A DNA stretch of 64,000 bases from Chryseobacterium mucoviscidosis (GCF_002177115.1 NZ_MVAG01000122.1:248001-312000), one strand, 5' to 3'. Numbered from the stretch's first letter, positions 33,640-43,187 are shown. Numbers and translations: made by a program. The notes: generated by a model from the sequence alone, not told the origin.

Positions 33640-33984
33640 TTATTTTACTTGATCTACAACTGCTTTGAAAGCTTCAGGGTGATTCATTGCTAAATCTGCT
33701 AAAACTTTTCTGTTAAGCTCAATGTTGTTCTTTTTAAGAGCTCCCATAAATTGAGAGTAAGACATTCCGTGCTCTCTGGTTCCCGCGTTGATACGAGTAA
33801 TCCAAAGTGCTCTGAAATTTCTTTTCTTCTCTTTTCTACCACGGTAAGCATATTGCATTGCTTTTTCTACCGCGTTTTTAGCTACTGTCCAAACGTTCTT
33901 TCTTCTTCCGAAATAACCTTTAGCGTGCTTAAAAATTTTCTTTCTTCTAGCTCTTGAAGCTACCGAATTTACTGATCTTGGCAT
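33640..33984 (-). CDS. rplT: 50S ribosomal protein L20
   Basis: A 114-residue, strongly basic protein, the standard L20 length. It begins [20 protein letters not shown], then [20 protein letters not shown] and a C-terminal globular part ([20 protein letters not shown]). L20 binds 23S rRNA early in 50S assembly and in many bacteria represses its own operon. It follows rpmI by 120 bases on the same strand. Confidence 0.97.
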   Translation of the reverse strand: MPRSVNSVASRARRKKIFKHAKGYFGRRKNVWTVAKNAVEKAMQYAYRGRKEKKRNFRALWITRINAGTREHGMSYSQFMGALKKNNIELNRKVLADLAMNHPEAFKAVVDQVK

Positions 33985-34104
33985 AATTTAAATTGTTTTT
34001 TTGAAATGTGCGGTAATTGTTTCATTACTCTTAGTGGCTCCATTTCAGGGTTAAAATGTTGAATTTGTTTGAATTCTTATAAACCGACTATAGATTTATA
34101 AAAA

Positions 34105-34302
34105 CTACTTAATTGCTAATTGACGCAATACGCTTTTCTCGTCCACAGCAGCAACGTAAGAAGTCGTAGTAAGATTTCTCTTCTGCTTCGTTTCTTTCTT
34201 CGTTAAGATGTGGCTTTTGTAAGCGTTCTTTCTTTTGATCTTACCAGATCCGGTAAGAGCAAAACGTTTCTTAGCACCTGATTTCGTTTTTAATTTTGGC
34301 AT
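34105..34302 (-). CDS. rpmI: 50S ribosomal protein L35
   Basis: A 65-residue basic protein with the L35 signature [20 protein letters not shown] and [20 protein letters not shown]. It is the first gene of the rpmI-rplT unit. A -7 box (TAATTTTG on the minus strand, 34374-34381) lies upstream, so the pair has its own promoter, separate from thrS-infC. Confidence 0.97.
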   Translation of the reverse strand: MPKLKTKSGAKKRFALTGSGKIKRKNAYKSHILTKKETKQKRNLTTTSYVAAVDEKSVLRQLAIK

Positions 34303-34373
34303 TGTTTTGCTTTTTATTGTTTTGTTATCAATATCTGTTTTGGCTATTTCCGATTGCCCGGAATAATAGTCTG

Positions 34374-34404
34374 CAAAATTACGGAAAAATTTCGAGATTT
34401 GAAA
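34374..34404 (-). promoter_or_regulatory. Promoter of rpmI-rplT
   Basis: Minus strand TTTC (34401-34404), 19 bases, TAATTTTG (34374-34381): exact -7 box, one mismatch in -33. Confidence 0.65.
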
Positions 34405-34469
34405 AAGATTTTTTGAATAGAATAGGGAAGTGGATGAAGCTTTAGGTATTACCGTTTTTGTGATGTAAA

Positions 34470-34575
34470 TTTTTTTGAAGCTGTTTTCTGCTTTTCACTG
34501 TATCTTTTTGGTTGCGGACTCCGCTTCACTCCGCCCGCAACCAAAAAGGATGTCGTTCCAATCAGGGCTAGAGTG
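34470..34575 (-). repeat. Dispersed structured element family S, copy 1
   Basis: On the minus strand: conserved start TAGCCCTGATTGGAACG, a central perfect 14-base stem (CTTTTTGGTTGCGG / CCGCAACCAAAAAG, 34504-34517 with 34535-34548) and a conserved end GTGAAAAGCAGAAAACAGCT before a run of A. Start and end blocks match 43091-43187; the central hairpin differs. Confidence 0.7.
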
Positions 34576-34736
34576 GCAGTTCCCAATATAAATAGTAAAC
34601 GAATGTCCATACTATTTTTCATGCTGAAAGCATCTAAATAACCTATCCAACGTATCGTCGAAATCCTTTTCACGATGACAAAATTTGTAAATATTTTTTA
34701 ATAAATTACTGAAAAGTTCCGGCAAATCCGCTTGAA

Positions 34737-34770
34737 ATAAAAAACAGCAACCAAAATACTCTGATTGCTG
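34737..34770 (-). terminator. Terminator of the hydrolase gene
   Basis: Stem CAGCAA / TTGCTG plus partial inner pairing, followed on the minus strand by TTTTTTATTT, 28 bases after the stop. Confidence 0.7.
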
Positions 34771-34797
34771 CTTTTACTTATATGTATGTCGAAAAAA

Positions 34798-35619
34798 TTA
34801 AGCCTCAATAAATTCCAGAAGATCCTTATTAATCGTCTGATGTTCAGTAGTAGGCATTCCGTGAGGGAATCCCGGATAAGTAATCAACTTACCGTTTTTC
34901 AATAATTTAGCAGATTTTATAGCGGAATTTTCAATAGGCACAATCTGGTCGTCTTCACCATGCAGCAACAGTACCGGAATATCAACAGCTTTCAGGTCTT
35001 CTGTAAAATCTGTCTCAGAAAAAGCTTTGATTCCGTCATAATGAGCCACAATTCCTCCCATCATTCCCTGTCTCCACCAATTGGTCTGTACACCTTGCTT
35101 CACTACGGCACCTTCTCTGTTGTAGCCATAGAAAGGAATCGTTAAATCCATAAAAAACTGATTTCTGTTATTTAAAGTCTGATCTCTGATGTTGTCAAAA
35201 ACCTCCATAGGAACGCCATCCAGATTGTTTTCACTTTTTACCATTACCGGAGGAACTGCGCTTATCAATACTGCTTTTTTTGCTCTTCCGTTGGCATATT
35301 TGTTTACATAACGGATCACTTCACCGCCACCGGTAGAATGTCCGATATGGATAACATCTTTCAGATCCAGAAATTCTACCAATTCTGCGGCATCAGAAGC
35401 ATATTGTTCAATCGTATGATTATAAATATTCTGGCTGGAACGTCCGTGACCTCTTCTGTCGTGGGCAATTACTCTGTAACCTCTCTGCAAGAAGAAAATA
35501 ACCTGCGCATCCCAGTCATCAGAAGATAATGGCCATCCGTGGTGAAACATCAATACCGGTCCTTCTCCCTGATCTTTATAAAAAATTTCTGTTCCGTCTT
35601 TTAATTTTAATGTACTCAT
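34798..35619 (-). CDS. Alpha/beta hydrolase, non-heme chloroperoxidase-like
   Basis: A 273-residue alpha/beta hydrolase. The nucleophile Ser is in HIGHSTGGGEVIRY (GHSTGG motif), the oxyanion region is MFHHGWPLSSDDWDAQ, the acid Asp is in LLLHGEDDQIVPIE, and the His is near the C-terminus in YPGFPHGMPTTEH. These match cofactor-free haloperoxidases/esterases. I start it at MSTLKLKDG (35619); a TTG 27 bases upstream is less likely. It sits between infC and rpmI, which are neighbours in most bacteria, and has its own promoter and terminator. Natural substrate unknown. Confidence 0.88.
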   Translation of the reverse strand: MSTLKLKDGTEIFYKDQGEGPVLMFHHGWPLSSDDWDAQVIFFLQRGYRVIAHDRRGHGRSSQNIYNHTIEQYASDAAELVEFLDLKDVIHIGHSTGGGEVIRYVNKYANGRAKKAVLISAVPPVMVKSENNLDGVPMEVFDNIRDQTLNNRNQFFMDLTIPFYGYNREGAVVKQGVQTNWWRQGMMGGIVAHYDGIKAFSETDFTEDLKAVDIPVLLLHGEDDQIVPIENSAIKSAKLLKNGKLITYPGFPHGMPTTEHQTINKDLLEFIEA

Positions 35620-35690
35620 TGCTTTGTTGTTTAATTTGTTATTCAATTTTAATTTTTAAATAAGCTTATTATTGTCTTATTTTTCTAAAG

Positions 35691-35698
35691 CAAATGTA
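35691..35698 (-). promoter_or_regulatory. -7 box of the hydrolase gene
   Basis: Minus-strand TACATTTG, exact TAnnTTTG, 71 bases before the ATG. It supports independent transcription from infC. Confidence 0.6.
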
Positions 35699-35807
35699 GT
35701 CGTAAATTAAATGGATAATCTTGATCTATGTTAAAAATTAAAAAATATTTAATAATTAATATAAAATCCTGAATTGTAATTAATCTGGGATTTAATAATC
35801 ATAATAC

Positions 35808-35838
35808 ATAAAAAAAGCCTCAAAAATAATTTGAGGCT
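35808..35838 (-). terminator. Terminator after infC
   Basis: Perfect 8-base stem AGCCTCAA / TTGAGGCT with a T run on the minus strand, 38 bases after the infC stop. It separates thrS-infC from the downstream genes. Confidence 0.85.
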
Positions 35839-35876
35839 GTATATTTTAGTTTCAGATCCGTAGATCCGGCTGTAGA

Positions 35877-36437
35877 TTATTTAGCTGGTTTTTTAGGACT
35901 CATCATCATAATCATTCTTTTTCCTTCAAGCTTAGGAAGCTGGTCTACTTTTCCAACGTGCTCCAATTCCTGAGCAAGTTTTAAAAGTAAGATTTCTCCT
36001 TGGTCTTTAAAGATAATCGAACGTCCTTTAAAAAATACGTAAGTCTTTAATTTTGAACCTTCTTCAAGGAATTTCTCAGCATGTTTCTTTTTGAATTCGT
36101 AATCGTGCTCATCTGTCTGAGGTCCGAAACGGATTTCTTTCACAACTACTTTTACCTGCTTAGCTTTTAATTCCTTCTGCTTTTTCTTTTGCTCGTATAA
36201 GAACTTTTTATAGTCCAGAATCCTTGCAATAAACGGTTCAGCCTTATCGGAGATTACTACAAGATCCAATTCCTGCTCCTGAGCAATCTGTCTTGCCTTA
36301 TCAGTAGGATAAACTCCCGGCTCTACGTTATCGCCCACCAAACGAAGCTCTCTCACACGAATTTTATCGTTGATCAAGTGTGCGTCCTCCTGTACCGGAC
36401 GTCTCTGTGGGCCCCTGTTGTTAAATCTTTGTGCTAT
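35877..36437 (-). CDS. infC: Translation initiation factor IF-3, probable non-AUG start
   Basis: IF-3 N-terminal domain ([20 protein letters not shown]), linker, and C-terminal domain ([20 protein letters not shown]) give an unambiguous assignment. No ATG lies near the N-terminus. A TTG at 36377 would start at LINDKIRV, but the frame stays open for 20 more codons encoding [20 protein letters not shown], an N-terminal tail I recall from flavobacterial IF-3. The only plausible start there is ATA at 36437. infC commonly uses a rare start codon (AUU in E. coli) for autoregulation. The downstream end and function are certain; the start is a proposal. It follows thrS by 91 bases. Confidence 0.85.
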   Translation of the reverse strand: MAQRFNNRGPQRRPVQEDAHLINDKIRVRELRLVGDNVEPGVYPTDKARQIAQEQELDLVVISDKAEPFIARILDYKKFLYEQKKKQKELKAKQVKVVVKEIRFGPQTDEHDYEFKKKHAEKFLEEGSKLKTYVFFKGRSIIFKDQGEILLLKLAQELEHVGKVDQLPKLEGKRMIMMMSPKKPAK

Positions 36438-36528
36438 TGTATTATAATTTTATTGGTTAACTTCTATTTTTATCAATCATTCTGAATAAAAAGTAATTTT
36501 CAATCATTCAGAATGATATTTTTAAGAT

Positions 36529-38466
36529 TTAAGCGTTAAACTCAAATCCTGTTTTTGACTGTTCTTTAAAATAAGCAACGAAATCTTCGATCTTCATTAC
36601 TCCTAAATCGCCTTCGCTACGTCTTCTTACAGAAATTGTGCCATCCTTTTCTTCATTTTCTCCCACTACAATCATGAATGGAATCTTCTTTAATTCGGCA
36701 TCGCGGATCTTTTTACCCGTTTTTTCATTTCTGTCGTCAATTAATCCGCTAATATCGTGATTTTCCAGTAATTGAGAAACTTTTTTAGCATAATCTACGT
36801 ATTTTTCACTGATCGGAAGAATGATAAACTGATCAGGAGCCAGCCACAATGGGAAATCTCCCGCTGTATTCTCAATAAGAATAGCAATGAATCTTTCCAT
36901 AGAACCAAACGGCGCTCTGTGAATCATTACCGGTCTGTGCTTTTCGCCATCGCTTCCTGTATACCAAAGATCAAATCTTTCCGGTAAGTTATAATCCACC
37001 TGAATCGTTCCAAGCTGCCATTTTCTGCCTAAAGCATCTTTCACCATGAAATCCAGTTTAGGACCGTAGAAAGCGGCTTCGCCATATTCAGTTACTGTAT
37101 TCAATCCTTTTTCCGTTGCCGCTGTTACGATTGCATTTTCTGCTTTCTCCCAGTTTTCGTCGGTTCCGATGTATTTTTCTTTATTTTCAGGATCTCTTAA
37201 AGAAATCTGCGCGGTAAAATCAGCAAAACCTAATGAACCGAAAACATAAAGAACCAAATCAATTGTTTTTTTAAATTCATCCATCAACTGATCCGGAGTA
37301 CAGAACAAATGCGCATCATCCTGAGTAAACCCGCGAACTCTCGTTAAACCGTGAAGCTCACCACTTTGCTCATATCTGTAAACGGTACCGAATTCTGCAT
37401 ATCTTTTAGGCAAATCTCTGTAGCTCCATTGTGAAGTTTTGTAAATTTCACAGTGATGCGGACAGTTCATCGGCTTCAGCATGAATTCTTCTCCTTCATT
37501 CGGAGTTTTAATCGGCTGGAAGCTGTCTGCTCCGTATTTATCCCAGTGACCGGAAGTTACATACAATTCCTTCGCACCGATATGCGGAGAAATTACAAAT
37601 TCATAACCTGCTTTTTTCTGAGCTTCAGAAAGGAAATTCTCTAATTTTTTTCTTAAAGCAGCTCCTTTTGGTAACCATAAAGGCAATCCCTGACCTACTT
37701 TTTCAGAGAAAGCGAAAATTCCAAGTTCTTTACCCAGTTTTCTGTGGTCTCTTTTTTTAGCCTCTTCTAAAAGTTCAAGATATTCTGTTAAATCTTTCTG
37801 TTTTGGGAAAGAAATACCATAAACTCTTGTTAACTGAGGATTTTTTTCATTTCCTCTCCAGTATGCTCCGGCAGCATTTAAAATCTTCATTGCCTTTACA
37901 ATACTTGTGTTCGGAATGTGTCCTCCACGACAAAGATCTGTAAAGTTATCATGCGTTACGAAAGTGATTTCCCCATCATTAAGATTAGAAATCAGTTCCA
38001 CTTTATAAGGATTGTCTGCATACACTTTTAAAGCTTCTTCTTTAGAAACCGGATATAAAGAGAATGTAGACCCTTTTTTAGCATTTTCTAAAACCTTCTT
38101 TTCGATCTTTTCGAAATCTTTATCAGATAAACTTTCGTCCCCGAAATCTACATCATAATAAAATCCTTTTTCGATGGCAGGACCAATGGTTAACTTAGCA
38201 TTAGGATAAAATTCAAGGATTGCCTGCGCCAAAAGGTGGGCAGAAGAATGCCAGAAAGCCTTCTTTCCAAGATCATCATTCCAAGTTAGCAATTGTACCG
38301 TAGCATCCGTGGTTATAGGTGTGGTCGTCTCTACTTGTTTGTCGTTTACAACTGCGGAAATGGTATTTCTAGCCAATCCCTCGCTTATAGATTTTGCCAC
38401 ATCTAGCGGAGTAACTCCCGCCTCGAATTCTCTGACACTATTGTCTGGAAGTGTAATTTTTATCAT
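36529..38466 (-). CDS. thrS: Threonine--tRNA ligase
   Basis: A 645-residue class II aminoacyl-tRNA synthetase of full length. In order: TGS domain (about 1-62), editing domain with the zinc-site pattern [10 protein letters not shown] (about 74), catalytic core with the zinc Cys in [13 protein letters not shown] and motif 2 in [20 protein letters not shown], motif 3 in [13 protein letters not shown], and the anticodon-binding domain (about 545-640). A -7 box TATTTTTG lies upstream (38491-38498). It forms a unit with infC. Confidence 0.97.
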   Translation of the reverse strand: MIKITLPDNSVREFEAGVTPLDVAKSISEGLARNTISAVVNDKQVETTTPITTDATVQLLTWNDDLGKKAFWHSSAHLLAQAILEFYPNAKLTIGPAIEKGFYYDVDFGDESLSDKDFEKIEKKVLENAKKGSTFSLYPVSKEEALKVYADNPYKVELISNLNDGEITFVTHDNFTDLCRGGHIPNTSIVKAMKILNAAGAYWRGNEKNPQLTRVYGISFPKQKDLTEYLELLEEAKKRDHRKLGKELGIFAFSEKVGQGLPLWLPKGAALRKKLENFLSEAQKKAGYEFVISPHIGAKELYVTSGHWDKYGADSFQPIKTPNEGEEFMLKPMNCPHHCEIYKTSQWSYRDLPKRYAEFGTVYRYEQSGELHGLTRVRGFTQDDAHLFCTPDQLMDEFKKTIDLVLYVFGSLGFADFTAQISLRDPENKEKYIGTDENWEKAENAIVTAATEKGLNTVTEYGEAAFYGPKLDFMVKDALGRKWQLGTIQVDYNLPERFDLWYTGSDGEKHRPVMIHRAPFGSMERFIAILIENTAGDFPLWLAPDQFIILPISEKYVDYAKKVSQLLENHDISGLIDDRNEKTGKKIRDAELKKIPFMIVVGENEEKDGTISVRRRSEGDLGVMKIEDFVAYFKEQSKTGFEFNA

Positions 38467-38490
38467 TGTTTACTAAGAAATTTTAAGATG

Positions 38491-38498
38491 CAAAAATA
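38491..38498 (-). promoter_or_regulatory. -7 box of thrS-infC
   Basis: Minus-strand TATTTTTG, exact TAnnTTTG, 24 bases before the thrS ATG. No clear -33 and no leader structure is visible. Confidence 0.55.
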
Positions 38499-38621
38499 CG
38501 GATTTTTTATTTAAAATACTACTTTCACGCATTTTTGAGACGAGATTTAATACGAAAAATCTCAGAATACCGTTATAAATAATTAGCGTTTAACCAACGG
38601 TCTAATTCTGAATAGGTTAAA

Positions 38622-40172
38622 TTAAGACTGATGCTTTCTTTTGTACCGTACTTTTTCTTTAATAATCTCAATAACATCCACATTTCTCACTTTAGACTGT
38701 ACCCAACCGTGAATATCTATGTACAGCAAAGACCTTCTGTAGTATTCATTTTCAGAAAAAAGAGTTAATTTTTCATCAAATTTTTTGAAAGATTCCAATT
38801 GTTTGTCCGGTGTTATATTATTCAGGTTTTTGAAAAAATGAATGCTTTCAAAATGGAATTCATCTGGCTTTTTCATCTTTTTGGTGAATTTTAAAGTTGC
38901 TTTTATAAATTCATCATAATCTTCATCGTTTCCGGATTCATGTTTTGCCATCAGAATCAAAATTCGGGTGTGGAACAGTAAATCTTCCTGAACATTTCCC
39001 TTCGATTCGATCACTTTTAATGAATAATGGATGGATTCCTCAAATTTTTTGCTTCCAAAAAACATCGCTGCCATTTTTAAATAAAGAATCATGAAATGAT
39101 GCTCATCAATTTTATCACGGAGCTTTTCCATTTTCAGCTCAATTTCAGGAATCAACTTCGAGCCGGAAAAGAATTCACCTTTCACAAAGTGAATGTTCAT
39201 TAAAGTATTGTAATGCGTCAGAAAAATAAGCGATTGCAGGTTTTCATTTTGAGCAAAACTTGAAGAATGAACAACCTCATTGAAATTCTTGAAACTTTCC
39301 TCAAGAATATCAATATTTCCGTAAAGGAATAAGATTTTCAGCAGGTAGGTATTTCCTTTAATGTACCAAACGGGATGACTCACGATCATTTCAGGATTTT
39401 TGTGAAATAAATCCACCCATTGAAAGGCATATTTCAACGTATATTTATATTCCTGAAGCAATTGATTTTTCCAGACGTGCGCTTTAAAATACCACAATTT
39501 CTCCGTGAAATTCAGCTTTTTGAAATTAATTTTCTGAATCTGCGCATTGAATATCTGCATGATTTCGGCACGGTCTTCATCGTTTTTTACATAACCTTTT
39601 GTCAGCATTTCACTGTACAGTTTCAGCGAAAGATTGGATAATTCCGTCGCATAATGATTCTGTTTGCTGATTTCCGTGGATTGTCTGATCAGTTCATGGG
39701 CTCTACCTTCAATACTCCGGGTAATGAACTGGGATTCAATTACTTTTTCTAGATCGATAATTTCCGAAGCAATACTTTTTTCATCCAATTCTAAAGCGGT
39801 CTGTTTTGCTTTATCTAAAATTTTTAAAGCCTGTTTATACAAACCTTTCTGATACAGAATATTCGCAAAATCAAGCTGTTCGCGCAGTTGAATTCTGTAA
39901 TTCTGATGACTCGGGTTCATTCGTAAACTCACCAGAATCTGCTTGTAAAGATGCGCTTTCAGGTTCGATAACTGCTGTTTAGTCGAAATTTTTTTGTTGA
40001 TGATGATATGCTCATCGTATTCCTTCATCTTATCCAGTTCTGAAAAAAGAAGAAGAAATTTGGCATCCGCGTTAATTCCGAGACGGTTTACATACAAGGT
40101 GAATTGCCTTTTTTCTGAAGTTGTCAGAGATTTAATGAGTACGAATAAAAAATCTTTATGCAATTCTGCCAT
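38622..40172 (-). CDS. Conserved helical protein of unknown function, TPR-like
   Basis: A 516-residue cytoplasmic protein, almost entirely helical, without signal peptide or membrane helices. The N-terminus (LHKDFLFVLIKSLTTSEKRQ, then LYVNRLGINADAKFLLLFSE) is followed by repeats that look like degenerate tetratricopeptide units (LYQKGLYKQALKILDKAKQT). I have no named family for it. It stands alone between thrS and the divergent leu operon. A scaffolding or regulatory role is possible for a TPR-like protein but is not shown. Confidence 0.75.
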   Translation of the reverse strand: MAELHKDFLFVLIKSLTTSEKRQFTLYVNRLGINADAKFLLLFSELDKMKEYDEHIIINKKISTKQQLSNLKAHLYKQILVSLRMNPSHQNYRIQLREQLDFANILYQKGLYKQALKILDKAKQTALELDEKSIASEIIDLEKVIESQFITRSIEGRAHELIRQSTEISKQNHYATELSNLSLKLYSEMLTKGYVKNDEDRAEIMQIFNAQIQKINFKKLNFTEKLWYFKAHVWKNQLLQEYKYTLKYAFQWVDLFHKNPEMIVSHPVWYIKGNTYLLKILFLYGNIDILEESFKNFNEVVHSSSFAQNENLQSLIFLTHYNTLMNIHFVKGEFFSGSKLIPEIELKMEKLRDKIDEHHFMILYLKMAAMFFGSKKFEESIHYSLKVIESKGNVQEDLLFHTRILILMAKHESGNDEDYDEFIKATLKFTKKMKKPDEFHFESIHFFKNLNNITPDKQLESFKKFDEKLTLFSENEYYRRSLLYIDIHGWVQSKVRNVDVIEIIKEKVRYKRKHQS

Positions 40173-40220
40173 TGTAAATTTTTAAAATTTAAAATAATGA
40201 TAATCAAATAATTGAAATTA

Positions 40221-40250
40221 AAATACAATCTTTTGAGTATTGTATTTTTT
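40221..40250 (+). repeat. Hairpin upstream of leuA
   Basis: Perfect 9-base inverted repeat AAATACAAT / ATTGTATTT with a 9-base loop and a T run. It lies upstream of the leuA promoter box, so it is not a leader attenuator for that start site. It could terminate readthrough toward leuA. Role unclear. Confidence 0.5.
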
Positions 40251-40285
40251 ATAAAAACCGAAACTGAATAAACGTTTCATCTTTT

Positions 40286-40293
40286 TAGTTTTG
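40286..40293 (+). promoter_or_regulatory. -7 box of the leucine operon
   Basis: TAGTTTTG, exact TAnnTTTG, 26 bases before the leuA ATG. No clear -33. Confidence 0.55.
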
Positions 40294-40319
40294 GATCAAA
40301 ATTAAGTAAAAACTTCATT

Positions 40320-41483
40320 ATGAATTCCGAAAAAGTCGAAATTTTTGATACAACGCTGCGTGATGGAGAGCAGGTTCCCGGCTGTAAGTTAAATACCGAG
40401 CAAAAATTAATTATAGCCGAAAAACTGGATGAACTGGGAGTGGATGTTATTGAAGCCGGTTTCCCGATTTCCAGTCCCGGAGATTTTCATTCGGTTTCGG
40501 AGATTTCAAAATTAGTGAAAAATGCGAAAGTCTGTGGATTGACGAGAGCCAATCAGAAAGATATTGATACCGCAGCCGAAGCATTAAAATACGCCAAAAG
40601 ACCGAGAATTCATACCGGAATCGGAACTTCGGATTCTCATATCAGATTTAAATTCAATTCAAACAGGGAAGATATTGTTGAAAGAGCGGTTCAGGCTGTA
40701 AAATATGCCAAATCGTATGTGGAAGACGTGGAATTTTATGCGGAAGATGCAGGAAGAACAGACAATGATTATCTGGCAAGAGTTTGCGAAGAAGTGATAA
40801 AAGCAGGGGCAACCGTGCTTAATATTCCGGACACAACGGGATATTGTCTTCCCGAAGAGTATGGCGCAAAAATAAAGTACCTGAAAGAAAATGTAAAAGG
40901 AATTGATCGCGTGATCTTATCCTGTCACTGCCACAACGATCTCGGAATGGCAACCGCCAATTCTATTGCAGGAGTCATCAACGGAGCGAGACAGATAGAA
41001 TGCACCATTAACGGATTGGGAGAAAGAGCCGGAAATACGGCGCTGGAAGAAGTGGTGATGATTTTAAAACAGCATCCATATTTAGAGTTATATACTGACG
41101 TTCAGTCCAAAATGCTCAATCCTATGAGTGTTTTGGTTTCTGAATTGATGGGAATGCCGGTTCAGCCGAACAAAGCGATTGTGGGAGCGAATGCTTTTGC
41201 GCACAGTTCCGGAATTCATCAGGACGGAGTGATTAAAAACAGGGAAACTTACGAAATTATTGATCCTGCGGAAGTGGGCGTGAATGCTTCTACCATTGTT
41301 TTAACAGCAAGAAGCGGACGTTCTGCTTTGGCATACAGATTTAAACATATTGGTTTTGAAGTTACTAAAAATGAACTGGATTTTCTGTATCAGGAGTTTT
41401 TGAAAATTGCTGACGGTAAAAAAGAAGTCAATAATGACGATTTAAGTTCAATGATCGAAAAAGTGACAAGAAAAATAGGGTAA
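40320..41483 (+). CDS. leuA: 2-isopropylmalate synthase, short form
   Basis: First committed step of leucine synthesis: acetyl-CoA plus 2-oxoisovalerate. The TIM-barrel HMGL domain is complete: [16 protein letters not shown] near the start, [13 protein letters not shown] (metal His pair) and [17 protein letters not shown]. At 387 residues it lacks the C-terminal LeuA allosteric domain of the roughly 520-residue E. coli enzyme, so classical leucine feedback through that domain is not expected. Homocitrate or citramalate synthases are similar in length, but the adjacent leuCDB genes favour leuA. leuC follows after 30 bases. Confidence 0.92.
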   Translation: MNSEKVEIFDTTLRDGEQVPGCKLNTEQKLIIAEKLDELGVDVIEAGFPISSPGDFHSVSEISKLVKNAKVCGLTRANQKDIDTAAEALKYAKRPRIHTGIGTSDSHIRFKFNSNREDIVERAVQAVKYAKSYVEDVEFYAEDAGRTDNDYLARVCEEVIKAGATVLNIPDTTGYCLPEEYGAKIKYLKENVKGIDRVILSCHCHNDLGMATANSIAGVINGARQIECTINGLGERAGNTALEEVVMILKQHPYLELYTDVQSKMLNPMSVLVSELMGMPVQPNKAIVGANAFAHSSGIHQDGVIKNRETYEIIDPAEVGVNASTIVLTARSGRSALAYRFKHIGFEVTKNELDFLYQEFLKIADGKKEVNNDDLSSMIEKVTRKIG

Positions 41484-41513
41484 CAGAATTGATTCTCCAT
41501 TACATAAATTAGA

Positions 41514-42893
41514 ATGAATACAAAAAAAACACTGTTTGATAAAGTCTGGGATGCGCACGTTGTAGAGACGATTCCGTACGGACCTCAGATTATTTATATT
41601 GATAAACATCTCATCCACGAAGTAACCAGTCCACAGGCTTTTGCGGAACTGGAAGCCAGAAATCTGGAAGTTTTCAGACCGAAACAGATTGTGGCAACTG
41701 CGGATCATAATGTTCCGACTTTGGATCAGGATCAGCCGATTCGCGATGCATCATCCAGAAATCAGGTGGAGCAGTTAACGGAAAACTGTAAGAAAAACAA
41801 CATAGAATTGTATGGTTTGGGACACCAATATCAGGGAATTGTTCACATCATTGCTCCGGAATTAGGCGTTACACAGCCGGGAATGAGCATTGTTTGCGGA
41901 GACAGCCATACTTCTACGCACGGCGCTTTCGGTTCAATTGCTTTCGGAATCGGAACAAGTCAGGTAGCGCAGGTTTTTGCGAGCCAGTGTCTGTTGCTGA
42001 ATAAGCCAAAATCGATGAGAATTACCGTAAATGGTAAGTTAAATAAAAATGTTCAGCCCAAAGATGTGATTTTGTACATTATTTCAAAAGTGGGAACTGA
42101 CGGCGGAACAGGGTATTTCTGCGAATATGCCGGAAATGTTTTCGAAGAAATGTCGATGGAAGGCAGAATGACGGTTTGTAATATGAGCATTGAAATGGGC
42201 GCTCGCGGAGGAATGATAGCTCCCGATGAAACAACTTTTGAGTACGTAAAAGGAAGAACTTTCGCACCGAAAGGCGAGGAATGGGAAGAAAAAATGGAAT
42301 ACTGGAAAACTTTGAAAACCGATGAAGGAGCAGTTTTTGATGCTGAATTTTCTTTCGATGCTTCGGAAATTTATCCGATGGTAACCTATGGAACCAATCC
42401 GGGAATGGGAATTTCCATCAGTCAGAATATCCCGAATCCTCAGAACGAATCTGAAGAGAAGGCTTTAAAATACATGGGTTTAAAAGCGGGACAGGCTCTT
42501 TCTGATATTAAAGTGAATTATGTCTTTATCGGAAGCTGTACGAATGCGAGAATTGAAGATTTCCGCTCTGCGGCAAATTATGTTAAAGGAAAAAGGAAGT
42601 CGGATCATGTTCATGCATGGCTTGTTCCGGGTTCTCAACAGGTTGCCAAACAGATTTTTGAAGAAGGTTTAGATACGGTTTTTAATGAAGCGGGTTTCCA
42701 GATCAGACAACCGGGATGTTCGGCGTGTTTAGCGATGAATGACGATAAAATTCCGGAAGGGGAATATTGCGTTTCTACTTCGAACAGAAATTTTGAGGGA
42801 AGACAGGGACAAGGTGCGAGAACAATTCTTGCAAGTCCGTTAACGGCTGCAAAAGTTGCTGTGGAAGGAAGAATTTCCGTCTTTGAAAACTGA
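41514..42893 (+). CDS. leuC: 3-isopropylmalate dehydratase large subunit
   Basis: A 459-residue aconitase-family protein. Iron-sulfur ligand motifs [14 protein letters not shown] and [12 protein letters not shown] are present, as are [14 protein letters not shown] and the C-terminal [12 protein letters not shown]. With LeuD it isomerises 2- to 3-isopropylmalate. The start is 30 bases after leuA. A 330-base repeat-filled gap separates it from leuD. Confidence 0.96.
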   Translation: MNTKKTLFDKVWDAHVVETIPYGPQIIYIDKHLIHEVTSPQAFAELEARNLEVFRPKQIVATADHNVPTLDQDQPIRDASSRNQVEQLTENCKKNNIELYGLGHQYQGIVHIIAPELGVTQPGMSIVCGDSHTSTHGAFGSIAFGIGTSQVAQVFASQCLLLNKPKSMRITVNGKLNKNVQPKDVILYIISKVGTDGGTGYFCEYAGNVFEEMSMEGRMTVCNMSIEMGARGGMIAPDETTFEYVKGRTFAPKGEEWEEKMEYWKTLKTDEGAVFDAEFSFDASEIYPMVTYGTNPGMGISISQNIPNPQNESEEKALKYMGLKAGQALSDIKVNYVFIGSCTNARIEDFRSAANYVKGKRKSDHVHAWLVPGSQQVAKQIFEEGLDTVFNEAGFQIRQPGCSACLAMNDDKIPEGEYCVSTSNRNFEGRQGQGARTILASPLTAAKVAVEGRISVFEN

Positions 42894-42915
42894 TGGAGAG
42901 GAGTTTTGCTTAAAA

Positions 42916-43018
42916 CTTGTCTAAACTTTTTTACCACAAAAGACGCAAAAGATTTAAACACTTTAGTTTTTTAAGCTTAATACTTAAATAGAGAAAAGAG
43001 CACATAAGTTTAAAAGTG
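42916..43018 (-). repeat. Dispersed repeat family R2, copy 3 (reverse)
   Basis: Its reverse complement shares AACTAAAGTGTTTAAAT, TCTTTTG(T/C)GGTAAAAAAG and AGTTTAGACAAGTT with 17480-17578, and AACTTATGTGCTCTTTT with 16118-16136. Confidence 0.75.
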
Positions 43019-43090
43019 AATTGTCAATAGTGAATAGTGAATTTTAGAAATTGACTATTGACTCACAAAGTGAAATTAACCGTTCACTTT

Positions 43091-43187
43091 TTAGCCCCGA
43101 TAGAAACGGTTACCCCGGAGCAAGCGAAGGCAAAAGCAAGGGAGCGAGGAGTATGAGTGGATAGCGGGAAATAGCTCCTGAAAAAGA
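43091..43187 (+). repeat. Dispersed structured element family S, copy 2
   Basis: Starts TTAGCCCCGATAGAAACGG and ends AGCGGGAAATAGCTCCTG before A-rich sequence, matching the start and end blocks of the reverse element at 34470-34575. The middle contains GGAGCAAGCGAAGG and GGGAGCGAGG and differs from copy 1. Confidence 0.7.

Larger units (their letters stand above)
34303..34797. other. Intergenic gap with rpmI promoter and structured repeat
   Basis: The 495 bases between rpmI and the hydrolase gene hold the rpmI promoter (34374-34404), a dispersed structured element (34470-34575) and the hydrolase terminator (34737-34770). A 74-codon open frame here runs through the repeat and is not supported. 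Confidence 0.65.

Noticed and set aside
34449-34673. Reverse 74-codon open frame between rpmI and the hydrolase
   Set aside because: Half of it is the translated dispersed element S with its 14-base stem; no promoter box and no protein-like composition.
40198-40212. Possible leucine leader peptide before leuA
   Set aside because: The only short frame encodes MIIK, has no Leu codons and lies upstream of the promoter box.
40221-40250. Attenuator terminator for leuA
   Set aside because: The hairpin precedes the likely transcription start near 40300, so it cannot attenuate that transcript.
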